Positions 53,975 to 63,411 of a DNA stretch of 64,000 nucleotides are shown here, piece by piece; the first letter of the stretch is position 1; each line of letters begins with the position of its first letter. The notes under the pieces were generated by a model, which was given only the letters and a program-made list of their open reading frames with translations, was not told the DNA's origin and made no database searches. Both the position numbers and the translations under genes were made by a program. This DNA is from JASEGV01 sp947085405 (GTDB lineage Bacteria; Bacteroidota; Ignavibacteria; UBA10030; BY39), in NCBI GenBank assembly GCA_947085405.1, contig CAMTWO010000031.1, positions 124,001 to 188,000 on the forward strand, written 5' to 3'.

Positions 53975-55326
53975 TTCTTTACTGCCTCTTCAATTAGTTC
54001 TTCCACGCGGCGCTTAGCTTGTTCGAGGAGTATTTGGGATTCGATTTTTACTTTTTGACTGTTTGTAATTAAATTGTACAATTCAACTCGTAATTGCTTC
54101 GCTACCTTTGGAACTAAAAACTTACGAATATCTTTCGGATAAATATATTGTTGCGAGGTTCCACTTTGAAATACTTTTGATTGTAAGAGTCCATACTTAC
54201 TATTTAAAAGAACCATAAGATAGCCAGAATCAAATTCCACAGGGCATCTTAACATAGTGATAAAACTTGCATGAACCGCCTTATCTTTGTTTAACCAAAT
54301 ATTTGTTTTCCCCAAATATGCTCCAACAGAATAAAATAATAGATCATTTATTTTTAGTATCGCTGAAGGATATTTGTGAACCCACGCATCATCTGCCAAC
54401 AAGTCATTACCATAACCTGCTGGGGTGATATCTTGCAGATGCTTTTGTGTAATAATTGGAATTCCTTTACCTGAATATGTTGGATTCCCAAACTTTATAA
54501 CTTTTGCATATTCTGTGATTTTTACTAGATCATGTTTTCGAGAAAGGTATCCATAATACTCTTTTAACATTGGATTATGGAATTCTGCATCCCCTCTCAA
54601 TTTCCCCACCACGTCCGACAGCCTTGCCTCATAAGATAGCGGTTTGTCAAACTGGAGTTTGTCAAGTCCCAGTTCGCCCTCGAGAAGCTCCTGTGCCTGG
54701 GTGTAGAGAGATTGGGAATGTTGTTTTAACTTAAATGATTTATTAACTAAATCTGAAACTGCGTCTTGTATCGCTAATGGGAATAAAGGAATAAGAATCT
54801 GTCTTAATTCGGCGGCACTCACATTAGCTTGATTTATTGAAGGCATAGCGCGTCTTCTAATTTGACCGATCCCGAATTTGGTATTCAAATAAATGGCAAT
54901 AAATTCTGGACGGATGATATTTATATCTGGGATCGCTCTAATAAGATAAGAAGCGAATACACTATTTGTGTTTTCTTTTACAATACCTGTTCTTCCAACA
55001 AAATCGATCGAGTTAGTTCTGTTAAATAATATGTCATTTTCATTAACCTTAAACTGATGAAATTCTTTTTCATTGATATTTGCATATTTTACAGCTTTGG
55101 TTGCGAAACAATTTTCAAGCTCATTCATACGAAAAATTGGATAACCTTTGCCAATCTCATTCATTAAAATAGAAATCCCATATTGGCATTTTTTTAAGCA
55201 ACTACCAATTTTGGCCCAACTCTTTTCATCCTTTGGGATAAACCTATATTCTGGCCTAAAAAATTCTGCTGATAGTCTGTTATTCTTATATGTATCTACT
55301 AGTTGAGTGGTGAAATAAACGGCCAT
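53971..55326 (-). CDS. hsdS: Type I restriction specificity subunit HsdS
   Basis: The 451-residue product has two target recognition halves. The first ends in PSINQANVSAAELRQILIPLFPLAIQDAVSDLVNKSFKLKQHS, the typical end of a TRD plus conserved helix. The second ends with SQQYIYPKDIRKFLVPKVAK and a C-terminal helix. HsdS binds a split DNA target and guides the methylase. Start and stop overlap with hsdM by 1 nt and with the next gene by 4 nt. Both recognition domains appear complete. Its presence suggests that DNA modification by adenine methylation at a bipartite site marks self DNA for this operon. Confidence 0.92.
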   Translation of the reverse strand: MAVYFTTQLVDTYKNNRLSAEFFRPEYRFIPKDEKSWAKIGSCLKKCQYGISILMNEIGKGYPIFRMNELENCFATKAVKYANINEKEFHQFKVNENDILFNRTNSIDFVGRTGIVKENTNSVFASYLIRAIPDINIIRPEFIAIYLNTKFGIGQIRRRAMPSINQANVSAAELRQILIPLFPLAIQDAVSDLVNKSFKLKQHSQSLYTQAQELLEGELGLDKLQFDKPLSYEARLSDVVGKLRGDAEFHNPMLKEYYGYLSRKHDLVKITEYAKVIKFGNPTYSGKGIPIITQKHLQDITPAGYGNDLLADDAWVHKYPSAILKINDLLFYSVGAYLGKTNIWLNKDKAVHASFITMLRCPVEFDSGYLMVLLNSKYGLLQSKVFQSGTSQQYIYPKDIRKFLVPKVAKQLRVELYNLITNSQKVKIESQILLEQAKRRVEELIEEAVKK

Positions 55327-58055
55327 TATTCAGCCTCCCAGAAATCATACTTATTTTTCTGAGCAAAGCGGACAAAGGCTTCAGCAATGCAGAGTTGGTC
55401 ATCGGGAATCTCAAACGCATCGGCAAGGTCTTTTGCAATCAGATTATAATTAACAAGGTCTTGATTGATAATTAGTTGTCCTTCTTGAGGGTGGCCATCA
55501 GAAAACTCCATCAGGTTGCCGTTTTCGTCGGTCATATATTCATAGTCACCGGAGTTGTTCTTTCCGCCTCGTTCGCTTACTGCCATAAAGATCGGGTAAT
55601 CAAGTTTCTTAGCTACTTCGGCATCTATCCAGCGATTTTTCAATGCACCTATCAGGTCGCCGTCTTCAAGTATAATTTGCAGTTTGCCTCTGTTGGTAAG
55701 GAGTTTTAGCTCATATTCAGATTCGGGAATGGCGTTTTCAAAAACCTTAATTTCGGCTTTTAACCGTTTCTGTTCAGCTTTCTGTTTTGCTTTCAGGTTT
55801 TTTTCATCTTCTTTGTATTTTACCTTGACAGCAGTTTTTTCAGATTTATCTACTACTTCCAATTCTTTGTCCCGTTTGAGAATCAGGGCTTCCATATCTG
55901 ATTCAAGGTCGGAGAGTTTTTGCTTTGCTTTAATCAGATCGTTTTTAAGCGTTGATATTTTTTCACAGGCTGCTTCAATCAGGTCTTCATTATCCACAGA
56001 ACCCGCATTGCCAGAATCTTTAATTGGTTCTGTGTCGGAGTTCTCCTGTTCTTCAACATCAGCCTCATCGGTACTGAATGTTTCCAGCAGCAGTTCGGCA
56101 ATTGCTTCTGGAATTTTTTCTTCAGAGACATCGTCTTTATATTGTTTATCGGAAATCAAATCTCTTATCATTTTTTCATAATCCGGACATTTTGCCGCGA
56201 CAGTTTGTTTGGCCGTTTCAATACTCTGAAGTTCTTCATCAGTATATTTCTGGATGAATAGAACAGAAGTTTTTGTTCCCGTATGTGGCTTAAAGGTATT
56301 TCCATGCAATCCTACAACTGCAAGTAGGCGTGCTTTGCGGAGTATCCATTCACGAATAAAGGCAAGAGAAGAATTATTAAATTTGCCTTGAGGTAACACG
56401 ATAGCCGCACGGCCTCCGGGTTTGAGAAATCTCAGAATTCTTTCGATAAACAGAACATCTCTTTCTTCTTTTGCTTGCTTATCCTTGGCGCGTTTCAGTG
56501 CAGGTTTTGCAAGATCATAATAGGCAAGCATTTTTTTGTCTTTCATCTCACCTGCAAATGGAGGATTTGCAAAAATCACATCGAATTTGAGGTCATGAAA
56601 ATACTTCCAAGCAAGATCTTCATCTTTGATGATATTTGATTCATCTTGTTTTTCGATTCGTTTTCTTAATAATTTTGCGTCAAGCAGTCCTTGCATCAAC
56701 TTCTGGCCGGATTGAGTGGAATACCAAGTTTTCGGATCAAGACTGCTCACATCTGGTCCAAAGATATTGGTGTGGCCATCCCCGGCAATAAGCATTAAGG
56801 CTCGCGAGGTTTTTGCTGCTCTTAATTCGAAATCAATTCCCCAGAGATATTTCGAAGCATAACGATGTTTGCGTTGTTCTCGCTGTTGATTGTCCGAAGT
56901 GGGATAGCACCATTCCATAGTATGGAGTAAAAATCCACCCGATCCGCAAGCTGGGTCCATTACATATTCAGTTCTTTGGGGATTTAACATTCTCACACAC
57001 ATTTCTACAACATGACGAGGAGTAAAGAACTGCCCTTTTTTCTTCTTTGCTTCAGTTGGTAAAAGGTATTCAAAGGCATCATCCATAATTTTAAGATTTG
57101 AACCCATTAGACGAACTCCTTCAATGGGTCCAACACAAACTGCAAGATGATCTTTGCGGAGCTTGATATCTTCATTTTCATCGAATATCCCCGGCCACTC
57201 CTCGGATGCTTTTCGAAATAACTTATTAATGCGATCATAGGTGATTTCTGGATCCAGCGATTTACGGAACTCTACCTCCTGATATTTTCTCTTCGGATTT
57301 TCCAGAGCTTCTTTTTCATCCCAAATTTTAGCAAATATCAATTTGAATATTTCATTGAATTCATCAACGCCACTATCTGCCAAAACAAGTTCTTCGAGGT
57401 CTTGAACAATTTTTTTAAAGTTGAAATTTGTCTTAAGGTGTCCAATCGTCTTCTTTGCCTCAAGAACGTCTTTTGGCTCTTGTCCACGTCGTGGGAGATC
57501 AAAAAGTGTATCATCAAAATCTTTTGGATAAGGACGGTAGAGAATTATACTGTCACTCCCATTGGACCATACACCAACCGGCGATCCTTCTGCATTCAAA
57601 TAGCTTTTTAATTGTTCAATACCATCTTTTCTTTTCGGCTTTTTAACCTCAATAATAATCTTTGGAGTCTGCTTGTCAATATTTGTGAATACTACAATAT
57701 CTGCTGCTTTTGTATTGATCTCTGTTCCGAAATGAACACTTTTCTCTAATTCGATCTCCTCGGGTTTGTATTCATACATATTTATAAGTTTGTATATCCA
57801 TAATTGCCTAACAATTTCTTCTGGATTTGATTTTCCATCAGGTGAATATACTTGTACCTCTGTCTTTCCACTTGAGAATGGGACAAAACTTTTCATATAA
57901 TATTTCGTTTTGCCTGCATCTCGTCCAGAGTCAGAGACTTTTGGATATATTTCTATCAACTCATGTATTTGCTTCCCAAGATTCTCAAATTCTGATAGCT
58001 TGTATGGTGTTGATGGATCTTTAAAAATTCTTTCGATGATTTCTTTTGTTTTCAT
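55326..58055 (-). CDS. hsdM: HsdR_N-type nuclease domain fused to N6-adenine methylase
   Basis: The 909-residue product begins with an HsdR_N/RecB-like domain (about 90-200: KAADIVVF, IIIEVKKPKRKDG, QLKSYL). An HsdM-type methylase follows, with motif I DPACGSGGF near 365 and motif IV NPPF near 494, and with GQFFTPRHVV before motif I. A long charged coil lies at 660-820. The methylase part should add a methyl group to adenine N6 using SAM, with HsdS giving specificity. Fusion to a nuclease-like domain is like type IIG or BREX PglX enzymes in spirit. It is the first gene of the operon. Confidence 0.9.
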   Translation of the reverse strand: MKTKEIIERIFKDPSTPYKLSEFENLGKQIHELIEIYPKVSDSGRDAGKTKYYMKSFVPFSSGKTEVQVYSPDGKSNPEEIVRQLWIYKLINMYEYKPEEIELEKSVHFGTEINTKAADIVVFTNIDKQTPKIIIEVKKPKRKDGIEQLKSYLNAEGSPVGVWSNGSDSIILYRPYPKDFDDTLFDLPRRGQEPKDVLEAKKTIGHLKTNFNFKKIVQDLEELVLADSGVDEFNEIFKLIFAKIWDEKEALENPKRKYQEVEFRKSLDPEITYDRINKLFRKASEEWPGIFDENEDIKLRKDHLAVCVGPIEGVRLMGSNLKIMDDAFEYLLPTEAKKKKGQFFTPRHVVEMCVRMLNPQRTEYVMDPACGSGGFLLHTMEWCYPTSDNQQREQRKHRYASKYLWGIDFELRAAKTSRALMLIAGDGHTNIFGPDVSSLDPKTWYSTQSGQKLMQGLLDAKLLRKRIEKQDESNIIKDEDLAWKYFHDLKFDVIFANPPFAGEMKDKKMLAYYDLAKPALKRAKDKQAKEERDVLFIERILRFLKPGGRAAIVLPQGKFNNSSLAFIREWILRKARLLAVVGLHGNTFKPHTGTKTSVLFIQKYTDEELQSIETAKQTVAAKCPDYEKMIRDLISDKQYKDDVSEEKIPEAIAELLLETFSTDEADVEEQENSDTEPIKDSGNAGSVDNEDLIEAACEKISTLKNDLIKAKQKLSDLESDMEALILKRDKELEVVDKSEKTAVKVKYKEDEKNLKAKQKAEQKRLKAEIKVFENAIPESEYELKLLTNRGKLQIILEDGDLIGALKNRWIDAEVAKKLDYPIFMAVSERGGKNNSGDYEYMTDENGNLMEFSDGHPQEGQLIINQDLVNYNLIAKDLADAFEIPDDQLCIAEAFVRFAQKNKYDFWEAE

Positions 58056-58438
58056 AACTTATTCAAATGTGAAAAGTATTAATTTACAATTATAAAGCCG
58101 TAACATACTTAAACAAACTCATTTATCCGAAAGTCTGCTGTAAAAACCTTTATCCTACAAAACAATATTAATTTACACCCAGATGGATTAGAATATAAGA
58201 AATATGCTCGAATTTACAAATCATACTAATCACTCACAACAAAAAAAGACACAACATAATATATGTACACCTTCATTTCCTCTAATATTACGTTGTTGAG
58301 ATTGCCAACTAAAAATATTTTATATAAACTATTGACAATTTGTATGATTCTCCCTATTTTAAACCTAAATTTAAAATATTAAAGATTTGAGTATCACATA
58401 TTTATCAAAATAAACTTATAACAAACTACGAGAAGAAT
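58056..58438. promoter_or_regulatory. Divergent intergenic region of the defence operon
   Basis: About 380 A+T-rich bases between hsdM (leftward) and the 58439 gene (rightward). The rightward promoter has a TTGACA at 58332-58337 and TATTTT at 58355-58360 with 17 nt between. The leftward promoter must lie in 58060-58200; I cannot pick its boxes. No operator palindrome is evident. Confidence 0.5.
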
Positions 58439-59155
58439 ATGCTATGTCCATTCTGTGGTAACCCAAAACACCCTATTGCGAGACGTCCAAATCCCCGAAT
58501 CGATAGAACTTTAGGCCGCACTGACCCTGAAGGTCTCAATCTCGATAACCGTATTCTAATTAATCAGAATAGATATGTAGCAGAGGGGATAAATCAAATT
58601 ATAATTAACGAAATATCTTTTTCATTAATGTATGGTAGTAGAACTTTTACGAGGATTTATGTAAAAAACCATAAAGAAAAATTAAACGAACTATACACAA
58701 TGTGGGTGTTCGATAATACTCTCGAAAAGCTACGTCAAAACTTAGAGACCAAAAGTTTTTCAGTGAATGAATTAGATGAAAACTTTAAAGAATTTTTACT
58801 ACCCCAGACAGAAAAGGAAATCGAGTTTCTCGAATTTGATCCAGTCAACGAATATCAATCAGTGTTCATATTTTTACAATTCTTATGTTTTATAGAGCCG
58901 TTTACAAAAAATATTGATTACTTTACAAAAGCAATCACAGAATATTTGTCTATGCTCATAAACTTAAGAATGAAATCTAAAAATATCCAACAAATTGATA
59001 TTGAAGGATTTAATACACTCCAAGTATGCGGTTATGGTCTGAAATGGTATAAAAGTAAAACACCCATAGGAACTGCTGGATCAGATAAAACAAATTTAGA
59101 TTTTATCAATAATCGTTATTTGATATTTGAGAAATTAATTAAGCTTTCAAAATAG
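58439..59155 (+). CDS. Hypothetical protein with half zinc knuckle, divergent from hsdM
   Basis: The 238-residue product starts with LCPFCGNPKHPIARRP, a zinc half-site, followed by a mixed helical protein with aromatic residues (SVFIFLQFLCFIEPFT). I do not recognise it. It is transcribed away from the defence operon under a good TTGACA-N17-TATTTT promoter, a usual place for a regulator or a partner gene. It could be a regulator of the operon or a cargo gene. No nuclease or kinase motif is visible. Confidence 0.55.
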   Translation: MLCPFCGNPKHPIARRPNPRIDRTLGRTDPEGLNLDNRILINQNRYVAEGINQIIINEISFSLMYGSRTFTRIYVKNHKEKLNELYTMWVFDNTLEKLRQNLETKSFSVNELDENFKEFLLPQTEKEIEFLEFDPVNEYQSVFIFLQFLCFIEPFTKNIDYFTKAITEYLSMLINLRMKSKNIQQIDIEGFNTLQVCGYGLKWYKSKTPIGTAGSDKTNLDFINNRYLIFEKLIKLSK

Positions 59156-59334
59156 AATAAGTAAAAAATAATCGTTCATAACAGCTTCACCAGGTCGTTA
59201 TATTTTGGAAAAAAGATAACGTATCCATTTTAATGTATCGAACATGTCATTCTAAATCCCTCCACATTATCGGGAGTTTTCTATTATTTTCATCAACATA
59301 AACAAAGAATAACAAACACAAAAAGGGAGTCCAC

Positions 59335-59789
59335 ATGAAATACTCAAGCCGTACTATCACCTGGCGTTTTCAGGAAACAAATGAAACGCTGCCTGAATTA
59401 TCTAACGTCAAATCTGCAAGAATTTTTGTCCATCTGACCTTGTAAAATATTACAATCCACTATTCACAAACCACGTCAAAGAAAGATTTGTAGTCTTCTG
59501 GCTGGATTCCTCTAATAAAGTAATGGGATTTGAAGTAGTATCTGAAGGCACATTAAATTCAAGCATCGTGCATCCACGGGAGGTCTTCAGAGGCGCTATA
59601 GTGGCAACGGCAGCGGCGATAATAATATCGCACAATCACCCTTCCGGCAACGCAGAACCAAGTACAGAGGATATACAACTAACAAAACAATTATCAGAAG
59701 CCAGTAAAATTATTGGAATAGCTTTACACGATCATATAATATTCGCGGGTGAGAATTATACGTCCTTTGCAGAACGAGGAATATTATAA
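59335..59789 (+). pseudogene. RadC/JAB-domain gene, frameshifted
   Basis: The first 33 codons (SRTITWRFQET) match the start of the other RadC copy (LRTIKWRFQET), then a frameshift at a five-T run (59423-59427) leads to a stop. From there another frame continues with the RadC body (FVVFWLDSSNKVMGFEVVSEGTLNSSIVHPREVF, HNHPSGNAEPSTED) to the normal end. Adding one T would restore the frame. A second start inside (59523) could still give an 88-residue JAB domain. This copy has the C-terminal part the first copy lacks. Confidence 0.75.
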
Positions 59790-59864
59790 ACGCAAATACT
59801 TCATTTTGCAGAAATAGATTTGTACCTGGGTATCCGGCTATATTAGAATATCTGCGCAATATGC

Positions 59865-59888
59865 TTTTCGATGCGAGCCACCGGGGGT
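59865..59888 (+). repeat. 24-bp direct repeat, copy 2
   Basis: Identical to 22764-22787, in the same orientation. It lies 76 nt after the RadC stop and 25 nt before a terminator stem. Confidence 0.9.
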
Positions 59889-59912
59889 CAAATAACGACA
59901 TTAATTAACCAC

Positions 59913-59949
59913 AGCCCTGTATAGTTTAATCTGTATGGGGCTTTTATTT
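59913..59949 (+). terminator. Intrinsic terminator
   Basis: A 12-bp stem, AGCCCTGTATAG with CTGTATGGGGCT (three G-U pairs), around TTTAAT, followed by TTTATTTT. It separates the RadC pseudogene from the zinc-ribbon gene. Confidence 0.75.
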
Positions 59950-59974
59950 TACCGAATACTTAAGGAGAATAACT

Positions 59975-60133
59975 ATGTCACCTCAAGATTTATTAATCCA
60001 CCCAGACATCATAATCTGTCCATGGTGCAAGGGCACTTTCTACGCCGACAGTGAAGCTGATGACGACATAGTTTGTAAGTCGTGCAGATGTATTATTACT
60101 CAAACAGATATTCAAAATCCAATCGGAGACTAA
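59975..60133 (+). CDS. 52-residue zinc-ribbon protein
   Basis: A short gene with a consensus AAGGAG (59962-59967) 7 nt before its ATG. The product has a C-x2-C pair (CPWC) and a second C-x2-C (CKSC) 20 residues on, a standard zinc ribbon. Its first codons (TCACCTCAAGATTTATT) closely match part of the RadC gene at 23.45 kb, where the same bases encode SPQDLF, so its 5' end may derive from a radC piece. The role is unknown; small ribbons of this kind occur in many mobile elements. Confidence 0.6.
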   Translation: MSPQDLLIHPDIIICPWCKGTFYADSEADDDIVCKSCRCIITQTDIQNPIGD

Positions 60134-60603
60134 TCCGGCAAAGAAGGTGTGCTTTCTTCCTTGACATCATTATCCATGTACGTTTACATTTTCCCACCTG
60201 GTCAATTACAATTTACCTAGAGACACAAATTTAAATGTCATCCCCTTATTTGAATGCATACCTTTCGCATTAATTACCGACAGACATCTATCCGGGTGTT
60301 TTCAATTGTGGCTATGGGACCCATTCCATCCCGATGCGAGCCACCCGGGGGCAATCTTTTTTGCCGGCACCTACTTTTCCGATCCTAATTTATCCCTTGC
60401 CCAGTTCCCATACTTTGAGATTGCAAATAAGCTAAGAACAGTTTATATTCAATTCACTTTTGTACATCCTACCTGTTGAATAAAGATATGCATCTATGCA
60501 TGCATACACTTGCCACGTGCTGGGAGAACAAATCCAAGAATAATATTAGGAAAAAACATAAACTGGATTATTAATCATACACATAATTTAGAAGCAGCTA
60601 TTT
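60134..60603. other. Intergenic region before polymerase
   Basis: About 470 bases with no supported gene. It contains the altered repeat copy 3 at 60332-60351 (CGATGCGAGCCACCCGGGGG), whose 3' part runs into a GGCAA/TTGCC stem (60350-60374) followed by no T tract. The rest is A+T rich with a few pyrimidine runs. Confidence 0.5.
60332..60351 (+). repeat. Variant copy 3 of the 24-bp repeat
   Basis: CGATGCGAGCCACC-C-GGGGG: the same core with one extra C and no flanking TTTT. It is 467 bp after copy 2, which shows that the repeat is not only an end pair. Confidence 0.75.
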
Positions 60604-63411
60604 ATGAGCAGAAAATATTTACCACCTCTACTTACCAATCCTGATGCATTACGAAACCAAATTAATAGATATAGTGGATCTAATGCAACAGAGAAAAGCA
60701 CAGACGCCCTCTCAGAGGTAATCAATCACCTATATACTTCCGGCTGGTATTATGAAGATGTGATAAAGCATTTTCAAAAACACAAGTTCTTTCCAATAGC
60801 AGCTGAAAGAATTGCAACATTTGTGTATACCCGCGGCGAAAAATACAATCCCTTTGGTTATTGGTACAATTTTCCATATGAATTACCACTCGAAGTTCTT
60901 CAATTCACAAAGTCAGCGTTTAATACAGATTCACTCTCAACAGCAGGTTTTCTTTTCTCTTTGATCTTGTATTATCAAAATAAATATAACATATCTGAAA
61001 AACTCGATTCTGCTATCGCTCAGCATAATGAGAATGAAACAAAACAACATTTAATATCTCTAAGGTCGAAAAACGACCTTCTGCTAATTGAAAATCCAAG
61101 TAACTTCAGAGAAATTGCCGGAATATCTAAATATAAAAGGATAAAAATAACTGAACTCATAAATTCAAAACTAAGTAAGAAAATCACTTTTTATTACGAA
61201 AATTACCTGATCGGGACTTATAAAAAGAAACTGTGGATATATGATATTGAGGAATTGATAGAAAAATTTGAGAGGTTCCGGCAAAATAACCCTAAACCCA
61301 GTGATATTTTTTCCAAAACCGAAGATTCCATCAAGAGTGGTATTGATATATTTCAACTTGACGAACTGCTGTTAAATGACAAGCAATTATTAATGAAGCA
61401 ATATAATATATATATCAAAAGCCATTTCAAATCAAGCGGAGATTTATCTTATTGTAAAGATCGTCTAAGAGCTAAAGGTATGCTAAGCCTGGAAAAAATG
61501 TACACATTTTATGAATCATTCTTTAAATATAATGCTACATCATATCTTCACCATTTACCTGTTGAAACAAATCCCTTTTTAAGAATATATTTACATTCCG
61601 GAGAGAAAATTATCGCATGTCAGAGTGATTTTCTTAACTACAATTTGTTGTTGGCAAATCTTTATGGTATTGAAAATATATCAGAAACCCAATTACTAAA
61701 AGGTGTTGCCGAGCTTCGCATACAGTTGATACTTGGCAATATAGGCAATCACCTGCAACCTATCTCAAATCCCACTATTTCCGTTAAGCATAAAAGAAAA
61801 TCAAAGTTGATCAAAAGACGACGCAATAATATTGACCGACATTTTGAGCAGATAAAAAAAGTATCCGATAAAATAGACTCTATCAGTAATGCCGGAATAA
61901 TGATTGACGTTAACAAGGCAAAGGAACTGCTGAAAAAATTAAAGCCTGAGGAGATTGAGGATGTTACTGTTCAGGATCCTGAAGAGAAGGATGAGGATGC
62001 ACCAGATGACCTGGAAAATTATAATGATTATTCGAGCGAAGATGTTTTAATATCGGAACTCTATAAAAACAAGGTGCGCCGAAAAAAGTATGTCTTGATA
62101 TTACGAAATATACTCGGATCAGTCACTAATTTAAGAAGAAATGGCAAAGACCGGATATTTGGCCAATTTACTCCTTGTGGCGCTTCCACGCACAGGATGA
62201 CTTGCAGGCGAATAAATATTCAGGGAATACCAAAAAAACTGAAAGAACTGCTTTTCATTGCACCTGAAGGTAAAGTACTCCTGTCTGCGGATATTACGGG
62301 ACAGGACATCGCCGTTACCGCAAACATTGCAAGAAAATTAGTAGCGCAACTTAACAACCCCGACATGGCTAATATTAAAGAAAAGATCAATTATACAGTC
62401 GATTGCTTTAGCAAACATGGTACACGCCCCCTTTTAGTAATTACCAAAAAAATAGAGGAATTTATAAAAACAATTGATGGAATAGAAAGTATCATCAGGG
62501 ATAAGAATTTAAAAGATATGGTAAAAGCTTATATCTATACAGTTTTTTATGGAGGAAGTGCAAACACTATACTCAAAGAAATTTGGAAGCAGTCCCACAA
62601 TGAAATAATCACTATGACGGATGCATTAATCCCAGGTGATAACTTTGATTTTGTAAAACTAAAACAAAAAGTTGATAGCGGTACAAGTGTAAAAAAAATG
62701 GATAAGGTCAAAAAATTGATCAATTCCATACTTGAAAAAGCTAATAATGGACATCCCGAATATGACGAACCGTTAACTGCTCTCATAGCCGATATTGAAG
62801 AATTGATCACCCGATGCATTGAAGAATACAATAAGTATCAGCAGATTTATAATTCTATCAAAGCAAATATTCAAAATATTTATCCGGGGTTATTGGAAAT
62901 ATTCGATTATTTAAAGGAATACACAGAAAATCACCCCATTAACCTCACCTATCCGACCTTATTAGGTTGGCAGACACCAGTTGACGAATATGCCCCCACG
63001 AATAAAAAACACTTGGCTACGCGAAGTAAAAGCTATCCGATTCAGGCCTCTGGCGCCGAATTGATGCGGGAATGGGTATATGATCTTACAATGTCTACGC
63101 TATACTTTATGAATAAATTCAAAATAGTAGCTGCTATCCATGATCAGGTACTTATCGAAACCGATGCCGAATATGAAAAGATGGCTAGAGCGACAATTAG
63201 AGATTCTAAGGACAGATCTGCCAAAGCAGTTGGATTGCTTGTAAAAACGATAATAATTCCTGAAGTAACACGTTTTTACCCGAAAGAAAACAACACCCCA
63301 CAAAAATTTGAGAATTCAGGGTTAGCAATGCAAAATATTATTCGGAGACGAAAGGAATACAAAAAATATCTAAGGCCCAGACGTCTTATACCTAAACCAT
63401 CGAATGAGTAA
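60604..63411 (+). CDS. Divergent family A DNA polymerase
   Basis: The 935-residue product ends in a PolA-type palm. STHRMTCRRINIQGIP is the RxxSxxPNLQN-like entry; motif A is LLSADITGQDIAV (D kept, canonical SQIE changed), motif B is KAYIYTVFYGGS and motif C is AAIHDQVLIE. Motifs A and C keep the two metal-binding aspartates, so synthesis is possible. The first 480 residues and inserts within the palm are not like PolA exonuclease domains; no 5' or 3' nuclease motif is seen. It could be the replication protein of a mobile element. It lies beside no other gene of the replication block. Confidence 0.8.
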   Translation: MSRKYLPPLLTNPDALRNQINRYSGSNATEKSTDALSEVINHLYTSGWYYEDVIKHFQKHKFFPIAAERIATFVYTRGEKYNPFGYWYNFPYELPLEVLQFTKSAFNTDSLSTAGFLFSLILYYQNKYNISEKLDSAIAQHNENETKQHLISLRSKNDLLLIENPSNFREIAGISKYKRIKITELINSKLSKKITFYYENYLIGTYKKKLWIYDIEELIEKFERFRQNNPKPSDIFSKTEDSIKSGIDIFQLDELLLNDKQLLMKQYNIYIKSHFKSSGDLSYCKDRLRAKGMLSLEKMYTFYESFFKYNATSYLHHLPVETNPFLRIYLHSGEKIIACQSDFLNYNLLLANLYGIENISETQLLKGVAELRIQLILGNIGNHLQPISNPTISVKHKRKSKLIKRRRNNIDRHFEQIKKVSDKIDSISNAGIMIDVNKAKELLKKLKPEEIEDVTVQDPEEKDEDAPDDLENYNDYSSEDVLISELYKNKVRRKKYVLILRNILGSVTNLRRNGKDRIFGQFTPCGASTHRMTCRRINIQGIPKKLKELLFIAPEGKVLLSADITGQDIAVTANIARKLVAQLNNPDMANIKEKINYTVDCFSKHGTRPLLVITKKIEEFIKTIDGIESIIRDKNLKDMVKAYIYTVFYGGSANTILKEIWKQSHNEIITMTDALIPGDNFDFVKLKQKVDSGTSVKKMDKVKKLINSILEKANNGHPEYDEPLTALIADIEELITRCIEEYNKYQQIYNSIKANIQNIYPGLLEIFDYLKEYTENHPINLTYPTLLGWQTPVDEYAPTNKKHLATRSKSYPIQASGAELMREWVYDLTMSTLYFMNKFKIVAAIHDQVLIETDAEYEKMARATIRDSKDRSAKAVGLLVKTIIIPEVTRFYPKENNTPQKFENSGLAMQNIIRRRKEYKKYLRPRRLIPKPSNE

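Noticed and set aside
22764..59888. attL/attR of an integrated element
   Set aside because: A third copy 467 bp away, no integrase or transposase, and no tRNA next to the copies; kept as a finding without that label.
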